DNA of 64,000 nt, taken from positions 88,726 through 152,725 of the forward strand of contig JACRBJ010000069.1 of assembly GCA_016234555.1 (NCBI GenBank). Direction: 5' to 3'. The DNA comes from Chloroflexota bacterium. Its GTDB lineage: Bacteria > Chloroflexota > Anaerolineae > Anaerolineales > Villigracilaceae. A program made the position numbers and the translations under genes. Positions 1 through 8,306 of the stretch are shown in pieces (the first letter of the stretch is position 1; the number at the start of each line of letters is the position of its first letter). Below the pieces are notes generated by a model, which was given only the letters and a program-made list of their open reading frames with translations, ran no database searches and was not told the DNA's origin.

Positions 1-621
1 GATATCATCCGCCTCCCGTTCAACCGGTTTGCCGAGGGAAAAAATCGTCAGGGCTAAAAATGCCAGCGTTAGGAATCCCAGCGCGTAGAGCGTCGCCTCG
101 AACCATCCCATGGATCTTGTGGGCGGTTTATTTCTTCGGTTTCCGCGGTGATGCGGTTGGGTTATTGGACCTGCCATAAGAATGCCTCCAAGTATGCCTA
201 TCGCGAGCGCCAGGTTGATGGGCGTGCGCAGCCATTTCATCGTTTCCCCTAGTTTGGGGATGTGTATCCAAAACTTGCCGATGATTTCATCCTTAGTGGG
301 GCGATAGGCGTCGATCCAGGAGTTATTATCTCCCTTCAAGATAAAGTAATCCTGCTCCACGGCGATAATACGGTGGATGACGAACGCCCTCATTTTCGAG
401 TCGCTATAGGTGACAATATCTCCCGCTTCATAGCGTGCCGCTTTTTTTATGATGACCAGGTCGCCCCGATGGAACAAGGGTTCCATGCTGTTGCCGTCTA
501 TGATCACGTAGGATGCCTGTCCCCCGATCCGGGTTGGCGCAAAAACAAGCCATATGGTCACCAGGCTGGTCACCATGAGGAGATTGATTGCCAAAGCGGG
601 AATCGTCCCAATCCTTTTCAT
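1..621 (-). CDS. SipW/ER-type signal peptidase I (S26B), C-terminus cut by window edge
   Basis: An open frame of 207 codons runs from an ATG at 621 to the left edge of the window. It encodes an N-terminal membrane segment (about residues 9-27), then the peptidase S26 core. The nucleophile is Ser45 in DGNSMEPLF, His83 sits in VIHRI where bacterial LepB has the catalytic Lys, and Asp98 lies in LKGDNN. Ser/His/Asp is the arrangement of the ER/archaeal/SipW subfamily. Further hydrophobic segments lie at about 133-150 and near the edge. It would cleave exported proteins on the outer face of the membrane. It lies 147 bases downstream of a small exported protein resembling SipW substrates, so the pair is probably enzyme and client. 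The true C-terminus is not visible. Confidence 0.88.
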   Translation of the reverse strand, partial: MKRIGTIPALAINLLMVTSLVTIWLVFAPTRIGGQASYVIIDGNSMEPLFHRGDLVIIKKAARYEAGDIVTYSDSKMRAFVIHRIIAVEQDYFILKGDNNSWIDAYRPTKDEIIGKFWIHIPKLGETMKWLRTPINLALAIGILGGILMAGPITQPHHRGNRRNKPPTRSMGWFEATLYALGFLTLAFLALTIFSLGKPVEREADDI

Positions 622-685
622 GAGAACAAGAACATCGCAACCTGCCTGCGTCTGACTGTGCATGCATCCAGAACAAAACTGACCC

Positions 686-719
686 AAATACAGGGCTTGG
701 CGCGCCAAGCCCTGTATTT
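686..719 (-). terminator. Perfect 34-bp palindrome between the exported protein and the signal peptidase
   Basis: Two 17-base arms, starting AAATACAGGGCTTGG, are exactly complementary with no loop and a GC-rich centre. The element sits 3' of the 769-1164 gene and before the signal peptidase start at 621. It may act as a partial terminator or an mRNA-stabilising hairpin that sets unequal levels of the two products. The T-tract is short, so strong termination is uncertain. Confidence 0.55.
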
Positions 720-768
720 AGTATACGATTTATTCAAACTTGTTTTTCGTGCAGGTTGCTTGCAGACT

Positions 769-1164
769 TTACGGATCGAGGCTGTCACTGGCGACGACAT
801 TTAGCGCGGTCACACTTGCGAGGGTCAAGGCTCCGTAGGTGCAGGTGACGTGCACTTCGGGGAGCGTGCCGTCCGCGAGGGTGCAGGTTGTCCATGAGCC
901 GCCCGTTGCGGTCTGGAGCATGACGACAAGCGCCTTGTTGGTGCCGGTGGTCGGGTTGATGTCGAATGTGATGGCGTCGACAATCGTCGGATCGGTTGCA
1001 TCGAGGTCGTAGACGATTGAATCCACCGTGTACCCGCTGACGACGGATGCGGCATACCCTGCATTGGTGTCGGGGACGGTGTTCGCCGCGGCAAAACCGT
1101 AGGCGGCTCCCGCAATGACTATGATGGACAGGACGGCTAGAACGACTTTAAAACTGCGTAACAT
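769..1164 (-). CDS. Small exported CalY/TasA-like protein (probable SipW-type substrate)
   Basis: This 131-residue protein starts with MLRSFKVVLAVLSIIVIAG, a typical N-terminal export signal, with a likely cleavage zone near AYGFAAAN (about 22-28). The rest is small, rich in Thr, Val and Asp, and looks like a single beta-rich secreted domain ending in SDSLDP. Signal and downstream pattern resemble proteins annotated as SipW-dependent (camelysin/TasA-like) that form surface fibres or matrix; assignment is by pattern only. The start is supported by AAGGAG a few bases upstream. The 5' leader carries a probable c-di-GMP riboswitch plus terminator, and the downstream gene is a SipW-type signal peptidase, which fits a matrix protein made in response to c-di-GMP. 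Confidence 0.72.
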   Translation of the reverse strand: MLRSFKVVLAVLSIIVIAGAAYGFAAANTVPDTNAGYAASVVSGYTVDSIVYDLDATDPTIVDAITFDINPTTGTNKALVVMLQTATGGSWTTCTLADGTLPEVHVTCTYGALTLASVTALNVVASDSLDP

Positions 1165-1246
1165 GGCTTATCTCCTTTCTTGCAGATCCGGTCTTTGACG
1201 GGTCTGCGCTGGTAAAACAAAACGCTGAAGGTTGATCAGCCATCCG

Positions 1247-1280
1247 AAAAAAAACAGCCTGGCTTTTTATGAGCCAGGCT
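1247..1280 (-). terminator. Intrinsic terminator in the leader (riboswitch expression platform)
   Basis: On the minus strand AGCCTGGCT and AGCCAGGCT form a 9-bp stem, followed at once by an eight-T run (complement of 1247-1254). It lies between the aptamer at 1300-1392 and the start codon at 1164, so it can only act as a conditional stop inside the leader of the 769-1164 gene. Confidence 0.82.
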
Positions 1281-1299
1281 TGTGAACACAAAACGATTT

Positions 1300-1392
1300 G
1301 TGATCTTCGGCGGCCTGGCGGTCGTGGTCATTGTGATGACGGTAGACCCATGGCTTTGCGTCGCCGGCTTTCGCCGGGTTTGCCTTTATCGG
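1300..1392 (-). promoter_or_regulatory. Cyclic-di-GMP-I (GEMM) riboswitch aptamer
   Basis: Read on the minus strand, the segment shows the conserved GEMM-I blocks in order. These are GGCAAACC, a short CCGGC/GCCGG stem capped by a GAAA tetraloop, GACGCAAAGCC, GGGTCTA, then a second arm with AATGACCACGACCGCCAGG. The tetraloop and its receptor-like second arm are hallmarks of the class. It starts about 10 bases after a predicted transcription start and is followed by an intrinsic terminator, a standard layout for transcriptional control. I infer that c-di-GMP gates the CalY/TasA-like gene and possibly the signal peptidase. Whether ligand turns expression on or off cannot be read with certainty. 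Confidence 0.85.
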
Positions 1393-1405
1393 ATGTCTTG
1401 TTCGC

Positions 1406-1434
1406 AGTATAGTTGGGTAACGAGATTGCCGCAA
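1406..1434 (-). promoter_or_regulatory. Sigma-70-type promoter of the riboswitch transcript
   Basis: On the minus strand a TTGCGG -35 (1429-1434) is followed after exactly 17 bases by a TATACT -10 (1406-1411). Transcription would start near 1399, just ahead of the aptamer. Confidence 0.7.
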
Positions 1435-1537
1435 CCGTTTTTGTACTTACCTCGCTTCCGTAAAACTACTTATCTTGAGGGAACGAAAAATCAGTCATGG
1501 TTACAGCTTTGACGATAAGTTCCTGGTTCGCGTAATC

Positions 1538-2080
1538 CTAAGGCGTTGTAACGATCTTCACATAGATCAGGTCGCCAAACGCAATTCCGTCGGGGCCATA
1601 AGCTTGCCAGGTGCTCTCATAGGTCCCTTCCACTGCGGGCGCGGTGAAAAGAATTCGTATTGTGACCTGCGTCTCCGCGTGGGCGGGATACAGCAACTGT
1701 TCCTGGTTTGCCCCCATCGGGTCGCCGCCGATCCATTTCACGCGGTAGGTGGAGTCCCAATTGCAGGTTCCTTTGTTTTTGACCAGCCACTGCTTGTCGA
1801 TTGTCGAGCCGATGGAGACGGTTGTCCCATCGGGGATGGTGACATCCGAGACGAATTCGAGGTCGTTGAAGCAGGGTCCCTCGGTGGGTGTGGCGGTGAC
1901 GGTTGAATTGGGAGTGACGGTGTGGATTCCAGGGACGGCAATGGCGGTTGGCAGGATTTGAGTTGGCGGGGGCAATGTGGGCGGACGGAATGGCGTGTCT
2001 GTGGCTTGGGGGACGCAGGCCTGGGCGAAGGTCAAAACCAGAAGCAGGGCAACCAACTGTGAGCGGAATCCGGGTTTCAT
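1538..2080 (-). CDS. Lipoprotein with NBR1-type Ig-like domain
   Basis: The 180-residue protein begins MKPGFRSQLVALLLVLTFAQAC, a lipoprotein signal with Cys at the lipobox (TFAQAC), so it should be anchored to the outer face of the membrane. A Thr/Pro-rich linker (about 25-65) leads to a domain with the pattern of the NBR1 Ig-like family (VSIGSTIDKQWLVKNKGTCNW, then a Gly-rich segment and EGTYESTWQAYGPDG). These domains occur widely in secreted Chloroflexota proteins and bind unknown partners. The ATG at 2080 is chosen over an upstream TTG because the signal peptide starts there. The gene stands alone after the recA terminator. Confidence 0.75.
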   Translation of the reverse strand: MKPGFRSQLVALLLVLTFAQACVPQATDTPFRPPTLPPPTQILPTAIAVPGIHTVTPNSTVTATPTEGPCFNDLEFVSDVTIPDGTTVSIGSTIDKQWLVKNKGTCNWDSTYRVKWIGGDPMGANQEQLLYPAHAETQVTIRILFTAPAVEGTYESTWQAYGPDGIAFGDLIYVKIVTTP

Positions 2081-2100
2081 GTCCCGATTAAAACACAAAA

Positions 2101-2129
2101 CTCCCGAAGTCTCGAAAACTTCGGGAGTT
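2101..2129 (-). terminator. Terminator after recA
   Basis: The arms CTCCCGAAGT and ACTTCGGGAG form a 10-bp stem with T-rich flanks on both sides. It lies just past the recA stop codon and before the lipoprotein start. Confidence 0.8.
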
Positions 2130-2139
2130 TTGATTCGCT

Positions 2140-3258
<1,119 letters not shown>

Positions 3259-3303
3259 GGTTTGTTTCTCCAATATTTGTAAGTGATTGATTGTGTATGC
3301 GAG

Positions 3304-3331
3304 AGTATAGCACAGATGTTCTGTGCGTCAA
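3304..3331 (-). promoter_or_regulatory. recA promoter with embedded LexA-like operator
   Basis: On the minus strand, TTGACG (-35, 3326-3331) and TATACT (-10, 3304-3309) are 16 bases apart. The spacer is almost entirely an inverted repeat GCACAG-AACAT-CTGTGC (3310-3326). A palindrome between the -35 and -10 of recA is the expected place for a LexA operator, although it is not the B. subtilis or E. coli consensus. Identity of the repressor is inferred. Confidence 0.68.
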
Positions 3332-3443
3332 GAGCGGGGCGGTAATAATTTCAATTTCGGATCGTTTGTAAAATAACAACAACGGGTCATTTTTATAACA
3401 GGCGGTTTTGCAAAGATTACCCATTTGGGTAACATCCTTTTGG

Positions 3444-3471
3444 GTGACAAAAAAAGCTTTGCAGGTATAAT
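3444..3471 (+). promoter_or_regulatory. Promoter of the PEP carboxykinase gene
   Basis: GTGACA (3444-3449) and TATAAT (3466-3471) are separated by 16 bases. The leader to the ATG at 3556 is about 78 bases; no known riboswitch pattern was recognised in it. Confidence 0.65.
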
Positions 3472-3555
3472 CGCCGCAATTTATAAACTGTCAGCTGTGA
3501 AGCTCGTCACAAGACAAGGCGTTTTATGACTTTATCATTCAATAAGGAGCAAGAT

Positions 3556-5376
3556 ATGAAAACTGTCGGTTTCCCCACGTATGTCAAAAACCCAAAGGCT
3601 CGCACATGGATCAAGGAGATGGTTGCGCTTTGCAAGCCGGACCAGATCCATTGGTGCGATGGTTCGCAGGCTGAGTATGACGCCTTGTGCGATTTACTCG
3701 TCCGTAGTGGGACTTTTATCAAACTCAATGAGAACATGCGTCCGAACAGTTATCTTGCCCGTTCCGACCAGGGCGACGTTGCCCGTGTCGAAGACCGCAC
3801 TTTCATTTGCAGCGCCAAACCCGAAGACGCCGGTCCCACCAATAATTGGGTCGATCCGCTTGAGATGAAGGGGACTTTGACGAAACTCTTCGACGGCTCG
3901 ATGCGCGGGCGCACGATGTACGTCATCCCGTTCAGCATGGGACCACTCGGCTCGGACATCGCTCAGATCGGAATCGAATTGAGCGACTCAGCCTACGTCG
4001 CCGTCAACATGCGGATCATGACTCGCATGGGGCAGGCGGTCTGGGATGTTTTGGGCGATGGCGATTTCGTCCCCTGCCTGCATTCGGTGGGTGCGCCACT
4101 CGAGCCTGATCAACCGGACGTGAGCTGGCCCTGCAACAAGGAGCAGAAGTACATCGTCCACTTTCCGGAGGAGCGCGCCATCTGGTCTTATGGCAGCGGT
4201 TATGGCGGGAATGCCCTGCTCGGCAAAAAATGTCTTGCCCTGCGCATCGCATCCAAGATGGCGCGCGACGAGGGCTGGCTCGCCGAGCACATGCTGATTT
4301 TGGGCATCGAGTCACCAAAAGGGGAGAAGACCTATCTTGCGGCAGCGTTCCCAAGCGCCTGCGGCAAGACCAACCTTGCGATGTTGATTCCGCCCGCAGC
4401 GTTCGAGGGGTGGAAGGTTACAACCGTCGGCGACGACATCGCCTGGCTCAAGTCTGGTTCCGATGGGCAGTTATACGCCATCAATCCCGAAAACGGTTAT
4501 TTTGGCGTCGCGCCCGGCACCTCGGAAAAGACCAATCCCAATGCGATTGGCTCGGTCAGCAGGAATACGATTTTTACAAACGTTGCCCTGACCCCCGATG
4601 GGGACGTGTGGTGGGAGGGCCTGACCAAGACTCCGCCCGCGGAATTGATCGACTGGACCGGTCAACCTTGGACGCCCGACTGCGGACGCAAAGCCGCCCA
4701 CCCGAACGCGCGCTTCACGGCTCCCGCCAGCCAGTGCCCGTCCATCGACCCGCAATGGGAAGACCCGCGCGGCGTGCCGGTCAAAGCCTTCATCTTTGGC
4801 GGGCGACGCAGCAACACCGTTCCGCTGGTGTTCCAGGCGAAGGATTGGGATCATGGCGTCTATCTTGCCGCGACCATGGGCTCGGAGACAACCGCCGCCG
4901 CAAACGGTCAAATTGGACAGGTGCGCCGCGACCCGTTCGCCATGCTGCCTTTCTGCGGCTATCACATGGGCGATTACTTCCAGCACTGGCTGGACTTTGG
5001 AAAGACGCTTGCCGTCCCGCCGCCCATCTTCGGCGTGAACTGGTTCCGCACCAATGGGGATGGCGGATTCCTGTGGCCCGGCTTCGGTGAAAACATGCGC
5101 GTGCTGCAATGGATCGTCGACCGGGTCAACGGGCGGGCGGATGCGGTGAAGAGTCCGCTGGGTTGGGTCCCAACTTATTCGGATTTGTTCTGGGAGGGAC
5201 TCGACTTTCTGCACGAACAATTCGAGTACCTGATCAGCATCGACCCGCAGCACTGGCGCGAGGAGCTGAAGCAGCACGACCAATTGTTCGAGAGGATGCA
5301 GGATAAACTTCCCGAGAAGCTGGCTGCCATCCGCGCAAAATTTGATGGGAGGTTTGATCTGGCGACCGGGACCTAG
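3556..5376 (+). CDS. pckG: Phosphoenolpyruvate carboxykinase, GTP-dependent
   Basis: The 606-residue protein has the GTP-type PEPCK layout and length. It catalyses oxaloacetate + GTP to PEP + GDP + CO2, the entry to gluconeogenesis, in the cytoplasm. The nucleotide P-loop is FPSACGKTNLAM at residues 265-276, where the Cys is the hyper-reactive cysteine of this class. A substrate-binding segment SYGSGYGGNALLGKKC lies at about 211-226, and the GRRSNTVPLVF element follows later. Start: ATG 3556 has AAGGAG eight bases upstream and replaces an in-frame ATG at 3526 that lacks a ribosome site. It stands alone, between its own promoter and a shared terminator. Confidence 0.96.
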   Translation: MKTVGFPTYVKNPKARTWIKEMVALCKPDQIHWCDGSQAEYDALCDLLVRSGTFIKLNENMRPNSYLARSDQGDVARVEDRTFICSAKPEDAGPTNNWVDPLEMKGTLTKLFDGSMRGRTMYVIPFSMGPLGSDIAQIGIELSDSAYVAVNMRIMTRMGQAVWDVLGDGDFVPCLHSVGAPLEPDQPDVSWPCNKEQKYIVHFPEERAIWSYGSGYGGNALLGKKCLALRIASKMARDEGWLAEHMLILGIESPKGEKTYLAAAFPSACGKTNLAMLIPPAAFEGWKVTTVGDDIAWLKSGSDGQLYAINPENGYFGVAPGTSEKTNPNAIGSVSRNTIFTNVALTPDGDVWWEGLTKTPPAELIDWTGQPWTPDCGRKAAHPNARFTAPASQCPSIDPQWEDPRGVPVKAFIFGGRRSNTVPLVFQAKDWDHGVYLAATMGSETTAAANGQIGQVRRDPFAMLPFCGYHMGDYFQHWLDFGKTLAVPPPIFGVNWFRTNGDGGFLWPGFGENMRVLQWIVDRVNGRADAVKSPLGWVPTYSDLFWEGLDFLHEQFEYLISIDPQHWREELKQHDQLFERMQDKLPEKLAAIRAKFDGRFDLATGT

Positions 5377-5396
5377 AAACAACCAGGAAGGAAAAA

Positions 5397-5440
5397 GAAA
5401 AACTCACCCCGAAATCCATTTTCGTGGGTGAGTTTTTCTT
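5397..5440. terminator. Bidirectional terminator between convergent pckG and dCMP deaminase
   Basis: The 13-base arms GAAAAACTCACCC and GGGTGAGTTTTTC give an A-tract on one side and a T-tract on the other. The hairpin can therefore stop transcription from both converging genes. Confidence 0.85.
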
Positions 5441-5467
5441 TAACCAGGAGTCTCAGCCGAGAATTGA

Positions 5468-5896
5468 TTATGCCTTGAACTCCACCTGTACCAATTCAAT
5501 ATTCGCCGCCTTCAAGAAGTTCATCGCATTTTCGTCGGTGCGATAGGCGGTGCTATACACAATGCGCGAGATGCCCGCGTTGATCAGCACCTTGGTGCAG
5601 TTGATGCACGGCAGGTGTGTGACGTAGCACATTGCACCTTTGGTCGAGACGCCGTGCAGTGCTGCCTGGATGATGGCGTTTGTCTCGGCGTGGATCGTGC
5701 GGACGCAGTGACCTTCCACCATCAGGTGTCCTGCTTCATCGCAATGGGACTGCCCGGCGGGGGAACCGTTGAAGCCGGTTGTGAGGATACGTTTTTCCAA
5801 CACCAGCACACAGCCCACGAAGGCGCGGTCACAGGTGCTGCGCTCAGATACCGCGTAGGCAATCTTCATGAAATAGGAATCCCAGTCAGGGCGCAT
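5468..5896 (-). CDS. Deoxycytidylate (dCMP) deaminase family protein
   Basis: This 142-residue protein has the zinc-deaminase signature: HAE at 69-71 (His ligand and catalytic Glu) and PCINC at 96-100 (two Cys ligands), with an extra Cys/His-containing insertion (GQSHCDEAGH) typical of dCMP deaminases/ComEB. It would convert dCMP to dUMP, feeding thymidylate synthesis. The N-terminus MRPDWDSYFMKIAYAVSERS is the usual start of the family. No neighbour belongs to the same pathway; the gene sits between two hairpins and appears monocistronic. Confidence 0.93.
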   Translation of the reverse strand: MRPDWDSYFMKIAYAVSERSTCDRAFVGCVLVLEKRILTTGFNGSPAGQSHCDEAGHLMVEGHCVRTIHAETNAIIQAALHGVSTKGAMCYVTHLPCINCTKVLINAGISRIVYSTAYRTDENAMNFLKAANIELVQVEFKA

Positions 5897-5915
5897 GGTT
5901 CCTCCGTAAATATCA

Positions 5916-5983
5916 GACCTGACAGGTTTCCAGCACGAAACCCAATCAATGTTCTACGCTGTGAAACCTGTCAGGTCTTTTTA
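5916..5983 (+). terminator. Long inverted repeat with T-tract between dCMP deaminase and glmS
   Basis: Arms GACCTGACAGGTTTC (5916-5930) and GAAACCTGTCAGGTC (5963-5977) are perfectly complementary and followed by TTTTTA on the plus strand. It is terminator-shaped for plus-strand transcription although no plus-strand gene lies directly upstream. Its AGACCT...AGGTCT ends recur in the hairpins at 26171 and 26617, so it may be a dispersed element. Confidence 0.6.
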
Positions 5984-5987
5984 TTTC

Positions 5988-7835
5988 TTACTCCACCGTC
6001 ACGCTCTTGGCGAGGTTGCGGGGTTGGTCCACATCCAGCCCGCGGGTGGTGGCGATGTGATAGGCGAGCAGTTGCAGCGGAATCACGGTGATGATCGGCG
6101 AGAGCATCCACGGGGCTTCTGGAACCCACAGCACATGGTCAGCCATGCCCGCGATGAGTTCGTCGCCTTCGGTGGCTACAGCGATGACCAGTCCGTTGCG
6201 CGCCTTTGCCTGCTGAATCTGCGAGATCATTTTCTCATGCCAGGGGTCTTTGGGAGCAATGCACAGCACGGGCATTTCCTCGTCGATCAGGGCGATGGGT
6301 CCGTGTTTCATTTCACCCGCAGGGTAGCCTTCGGCGTGGATGTAGGAAATTTCCTTGAGTTTGAGCGCGCCTTCGTAGGCGATGGGCATGTTGATGCCGC
6401 GTCCCAAATACAAACAGCCTGTAATGTCTTTCAGCGCGTGGGCAACCTTTTCGATTTCAGGTTCGGTGTCGAGCACGCGCCCAGCCAGGTCGGGGATCAG
6501 CCTGAGGTCGGCAATCAGCTCGCGGCGGGTTTTGTCGTCGATGGTGCCGCGCAGGTCAGCCAGCAAAATCGCCAGCATGTATTGATCCACCAAAGGCGTG
6601 GTAAAAGCCTTGGTCGAAGCCACCCCAATTTCGGGTCCGCTTTGCATCGCAATGGTTCCATTCGCGACACGCATCGCCTGTGATCCAATCGCGTTGACGA
6701 TGCTCCAGACGATTCCTCCCTTGCGCCGTCCTTCTTCCATGGCGGCAAGGGTGTCGGCGGTTTCGCCCGACTGTGAGATGGCAAGCACGACGGTGTTTTC
6801 GTCGATGATTGGGTCGCTGTAGCGGAACTCGGAGCCGATGACCACTTCGACGGGAATGCGGGCGATTTTTTCGATCAGGGTTTTGCCGACCATGCCCGCG
6901 TACGCCGCCGTGCCGCAGGCGGTGATGTAGATGCGCTGGATGCGTTTGGCGAGTTCGGGGGTGAGGTTCAGTTCGGGCAGGCGGATGCGGCTCTCTTTGA
7001 AGTCGACGCGCCCCGCGAGGGTGTCGGTCAGCGCGCGCACTTGCTCGTGGATTTCCTTCTGCATGAAGTGGCGGTATTCGCCTTTTTCAGCGGCGACTGC
7101 GTCCCAGGCGATGACATGGATTTCAGGTTTGACTTCCTTGCCGTCGAGCGTTTCAATGCGGACAGAGTCGCGGGTGACGGTTGCCATCTGCCGCGATTCG
7201 AGGAAGATGACGCGGCGGGTGTGTTCCAAGATGGCGGGGATGTCTGAGGCGATGAAGTTTTCGCCTTCGCCCAGGCCGATGACCACGCCGCCTGCGTTGC
7301 CGATTCTGGCTGTGACGATTTTATCGGGTTCATCTGCCGACATCAGCACAACCACGTTTGCGCCTTCGATCTTTTGGAAGGTGCGCCGCGCTGCTTCGAC
7401 GAATCCACCTTCGGGCTTGGCTGCCTGGAAATGTTCGGCAAGGTGGACGATGGTTTCAGTGTCGGTATCCGACAGGAAGTTCACGCCTTCGCTGGTCAGT
7501 TCGTCCTTGATTTCGAGGAAGTTTTCCACGATGCCGTTATGCACGACGACGACGCGTCCCGTGCTGCCGACATGCGGATGCGCGTTGCGCGCAGATGGCG
7601 CGCCATGCGTCGCCCAGCGCGTGTGACCAATGCCCGGCGCGCCGCTCAGCGGAGATTTCGCCACCAGGTCTACCAATTGCGACAATTTACCCGCGTCTCT
7701 TCTGATCTCGATCTGGTTGCTGTTGATGACAGCCACACCAGCCGAATCATAGCCGCGATATTCAAGCCTTTTCAGGCCATTGAGGATGATCGACACCGCA
7801 TCACGCGGGCCGACATATCCGACGATTCCACACAT
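5988..7835 (-). CDS. glmS: Glutamine-fructose-6-phosphate aminotransferase (isomerising)
   Basis: The 615-residue protein makes glucosamine-6-phosphate from fructose-6-phosphate and glutamine, the first committed step to peptidoglycan and other amino sugars. The N-terminal class II glutaminase starts MCGIVGYVG, with catalytic Cys2 exposed after Met removal. Two SIS sugar-isomerase domains follow (about 290-420 and 460-600), including SQSGETADT and the C-terminal ...NLAKSVTVE ending that carries the active-site loop. The leader contains a probable glmS ribozyme, so expression is likely destroyed when glucosamine-6-phosphate is plentiful. Confidence 0.98.
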   Translation of the reverse strand: MCGIVGYVGPRDAVSIILNGLKRLEYRGYDSAGVAVINSNQIEIRRDAGKLSQLVDLVAKSPLSGAPGIGHTRWATHGAPSARNAHPHVGSTGRVVVVHNGIVENFLEIKDELTSEGVNFLSDTDTETIVHLAEHFQAAKPEGGFVEAARRTFQKIEGANVVVLMSADEPDKIVTARIGNAGGVVIGLGEGENFIASDIPAILEHTRRVIFLESRQMATVTRDSVRIETLDGKEVKPEIHVIAWDAVAAEKGEYRHFMQKEIHEQVRALTDTLAGRVDFKESRIRLPELNLTPELAKRIQRIYITACGTAAYAGMVGKTLIEKIARIPVEVVIGSEFRYSDPIIDENTVVLAISQSGETADTLAAMEEGRRKGGIVWSIVNAIGSQAMRVANGTIAMQSGPEIGVASTKAFTTPLVDQYMLAILLADLRGTIDDKTRRELIADLRLIPDLAGRVLDTEPEIEKVAHALKDITGCLYLGRGINMPIAYEGALKLKEISYIHAEGYPAGEMKHGPIALIDEEMPVLCIAPKDPWHEKMISQIQQAKARNGLVIAVATEGDELIAGMADHVLWVPEAPWMLSPIITVIPLQLLAYHIATTRGLDVDQPRNLAKSVTVE

Positions 7836-7954
7836 AGGGGAGTCCTCCGAAGTTTAGAAAGTAGATGATTAGAGACTAGAGATTGGTAAAACAGAGATTG
7901 GTGGAATTCCACTCATCTCTATTTGCTACTCTCTATTCTCTACTTGTTTTTTCA

Positions 7955-8193
7955 CCACTCCCAACCTTTTGACCTCACAATTGCTTGCAGGTGTTATGGG
8001 TTGGGTTATCCTTTGGAGGGAAAGATGTGACGGGTATGGCTTACCCGGAGGGCTTCCGCTGATCGTTCGATTTTCCCTGTGTGGTGGTTGAGTAGGGCGA
8101 AGCCCGTATCGAAACTACCACACAGGTTAACTCCATTTCGCAATGGAGAACCCTCGTCCTCGTCAACCCCGCGATACGCGGGGTCCATGCGCT
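7955..8193 (-). ncRNA. glmS self-cleaving ribozyme/riboswitch
   Basis: The minus-strand leader of glmS contains the conserved core of the class. A cleavage-site-like A/GCGC lies at 8193/8192. It is followed by a P2-like stem CCCCGCG-TATC-GCGGGG, then TTGACGAGGACGAGGGTT (8149-8166), which is close to the consensus. CAGCGGAAGCCCTCCGGG (8044-8061) closes P3, and a P4-like hairpin CGGGTAAGCCATACCCG comes next. A distal CCCAACC/GGTTGGG pairing (about 7999-8005 with 7960-7966) could form P4.1. It is directly upstream of glmS. The metabolite glucosamine-6-phosphate acts as cofactor for cleavage in known members. The exact 3' boundary is approximate. Confidence 0.85.
8076..8126. repeat. REP-like hairpin inserted in the ribozyme's peripheral P3 region
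   Basis: CCTGTGTGGT (8076-8085) pairs with ACCACACAGG (8117-8126), enclosing an inner hairpin GGGCGAAGCCC and the phrase GTTTCGATACGGGCTTCGCC read on the minus strand. Such GTTTCGATAC...CTCAACC palindromes are common dispersed repeats in bacterial genomes. It lies between the two strictly conserved ribozyme blocks, at a position where natural variants tolerate extra stems. Confidence 0.6.
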
Positions 8194-8243
8194 GTCTTTC
8201 CCGTATGTCTTTTCGTGTGCCTCCTTTCTTTTTGACAGGCGCG

Positions 8244-8249
8244 ATTATA
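8244..8249 (-). promoter_or_regulatory. -10 element upstream of the glmS ribozyme
   Basis: A minus-strand TATAAT lies about 50 bases before the ribozyme cleavage site. No good -35 is visible because that position falls inside the terminator hairpin at 8254-8290. Confidence 0.5.
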
Positions 8250-8253
8250 CCGT

Positions 8254-8290
8254 AAAAAATCGCCAGCCGTTTTTTGGCTGGCGATTTTTT
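8254..8290. terminator. Bidirectional terminator after the Tad block
   Basis: AAAAAATCGCCAGCC and GGCTGGCGATTTTTT form a long stem with A/T tracts at both ends. It lies directly 3' of the last Tad-block gene (stop at 8307) and would isolate it from glmS. Confidence 0.9.
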
Positions 8291-8306
8291 CTCTAATGGT
8301 GTGAAA

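Noticed and set aside
4230..5382. Long frames on both strands inside pckG
   Set aside because: Shadows of pckG; the in-frame PEPCK motifs run through the whole region.
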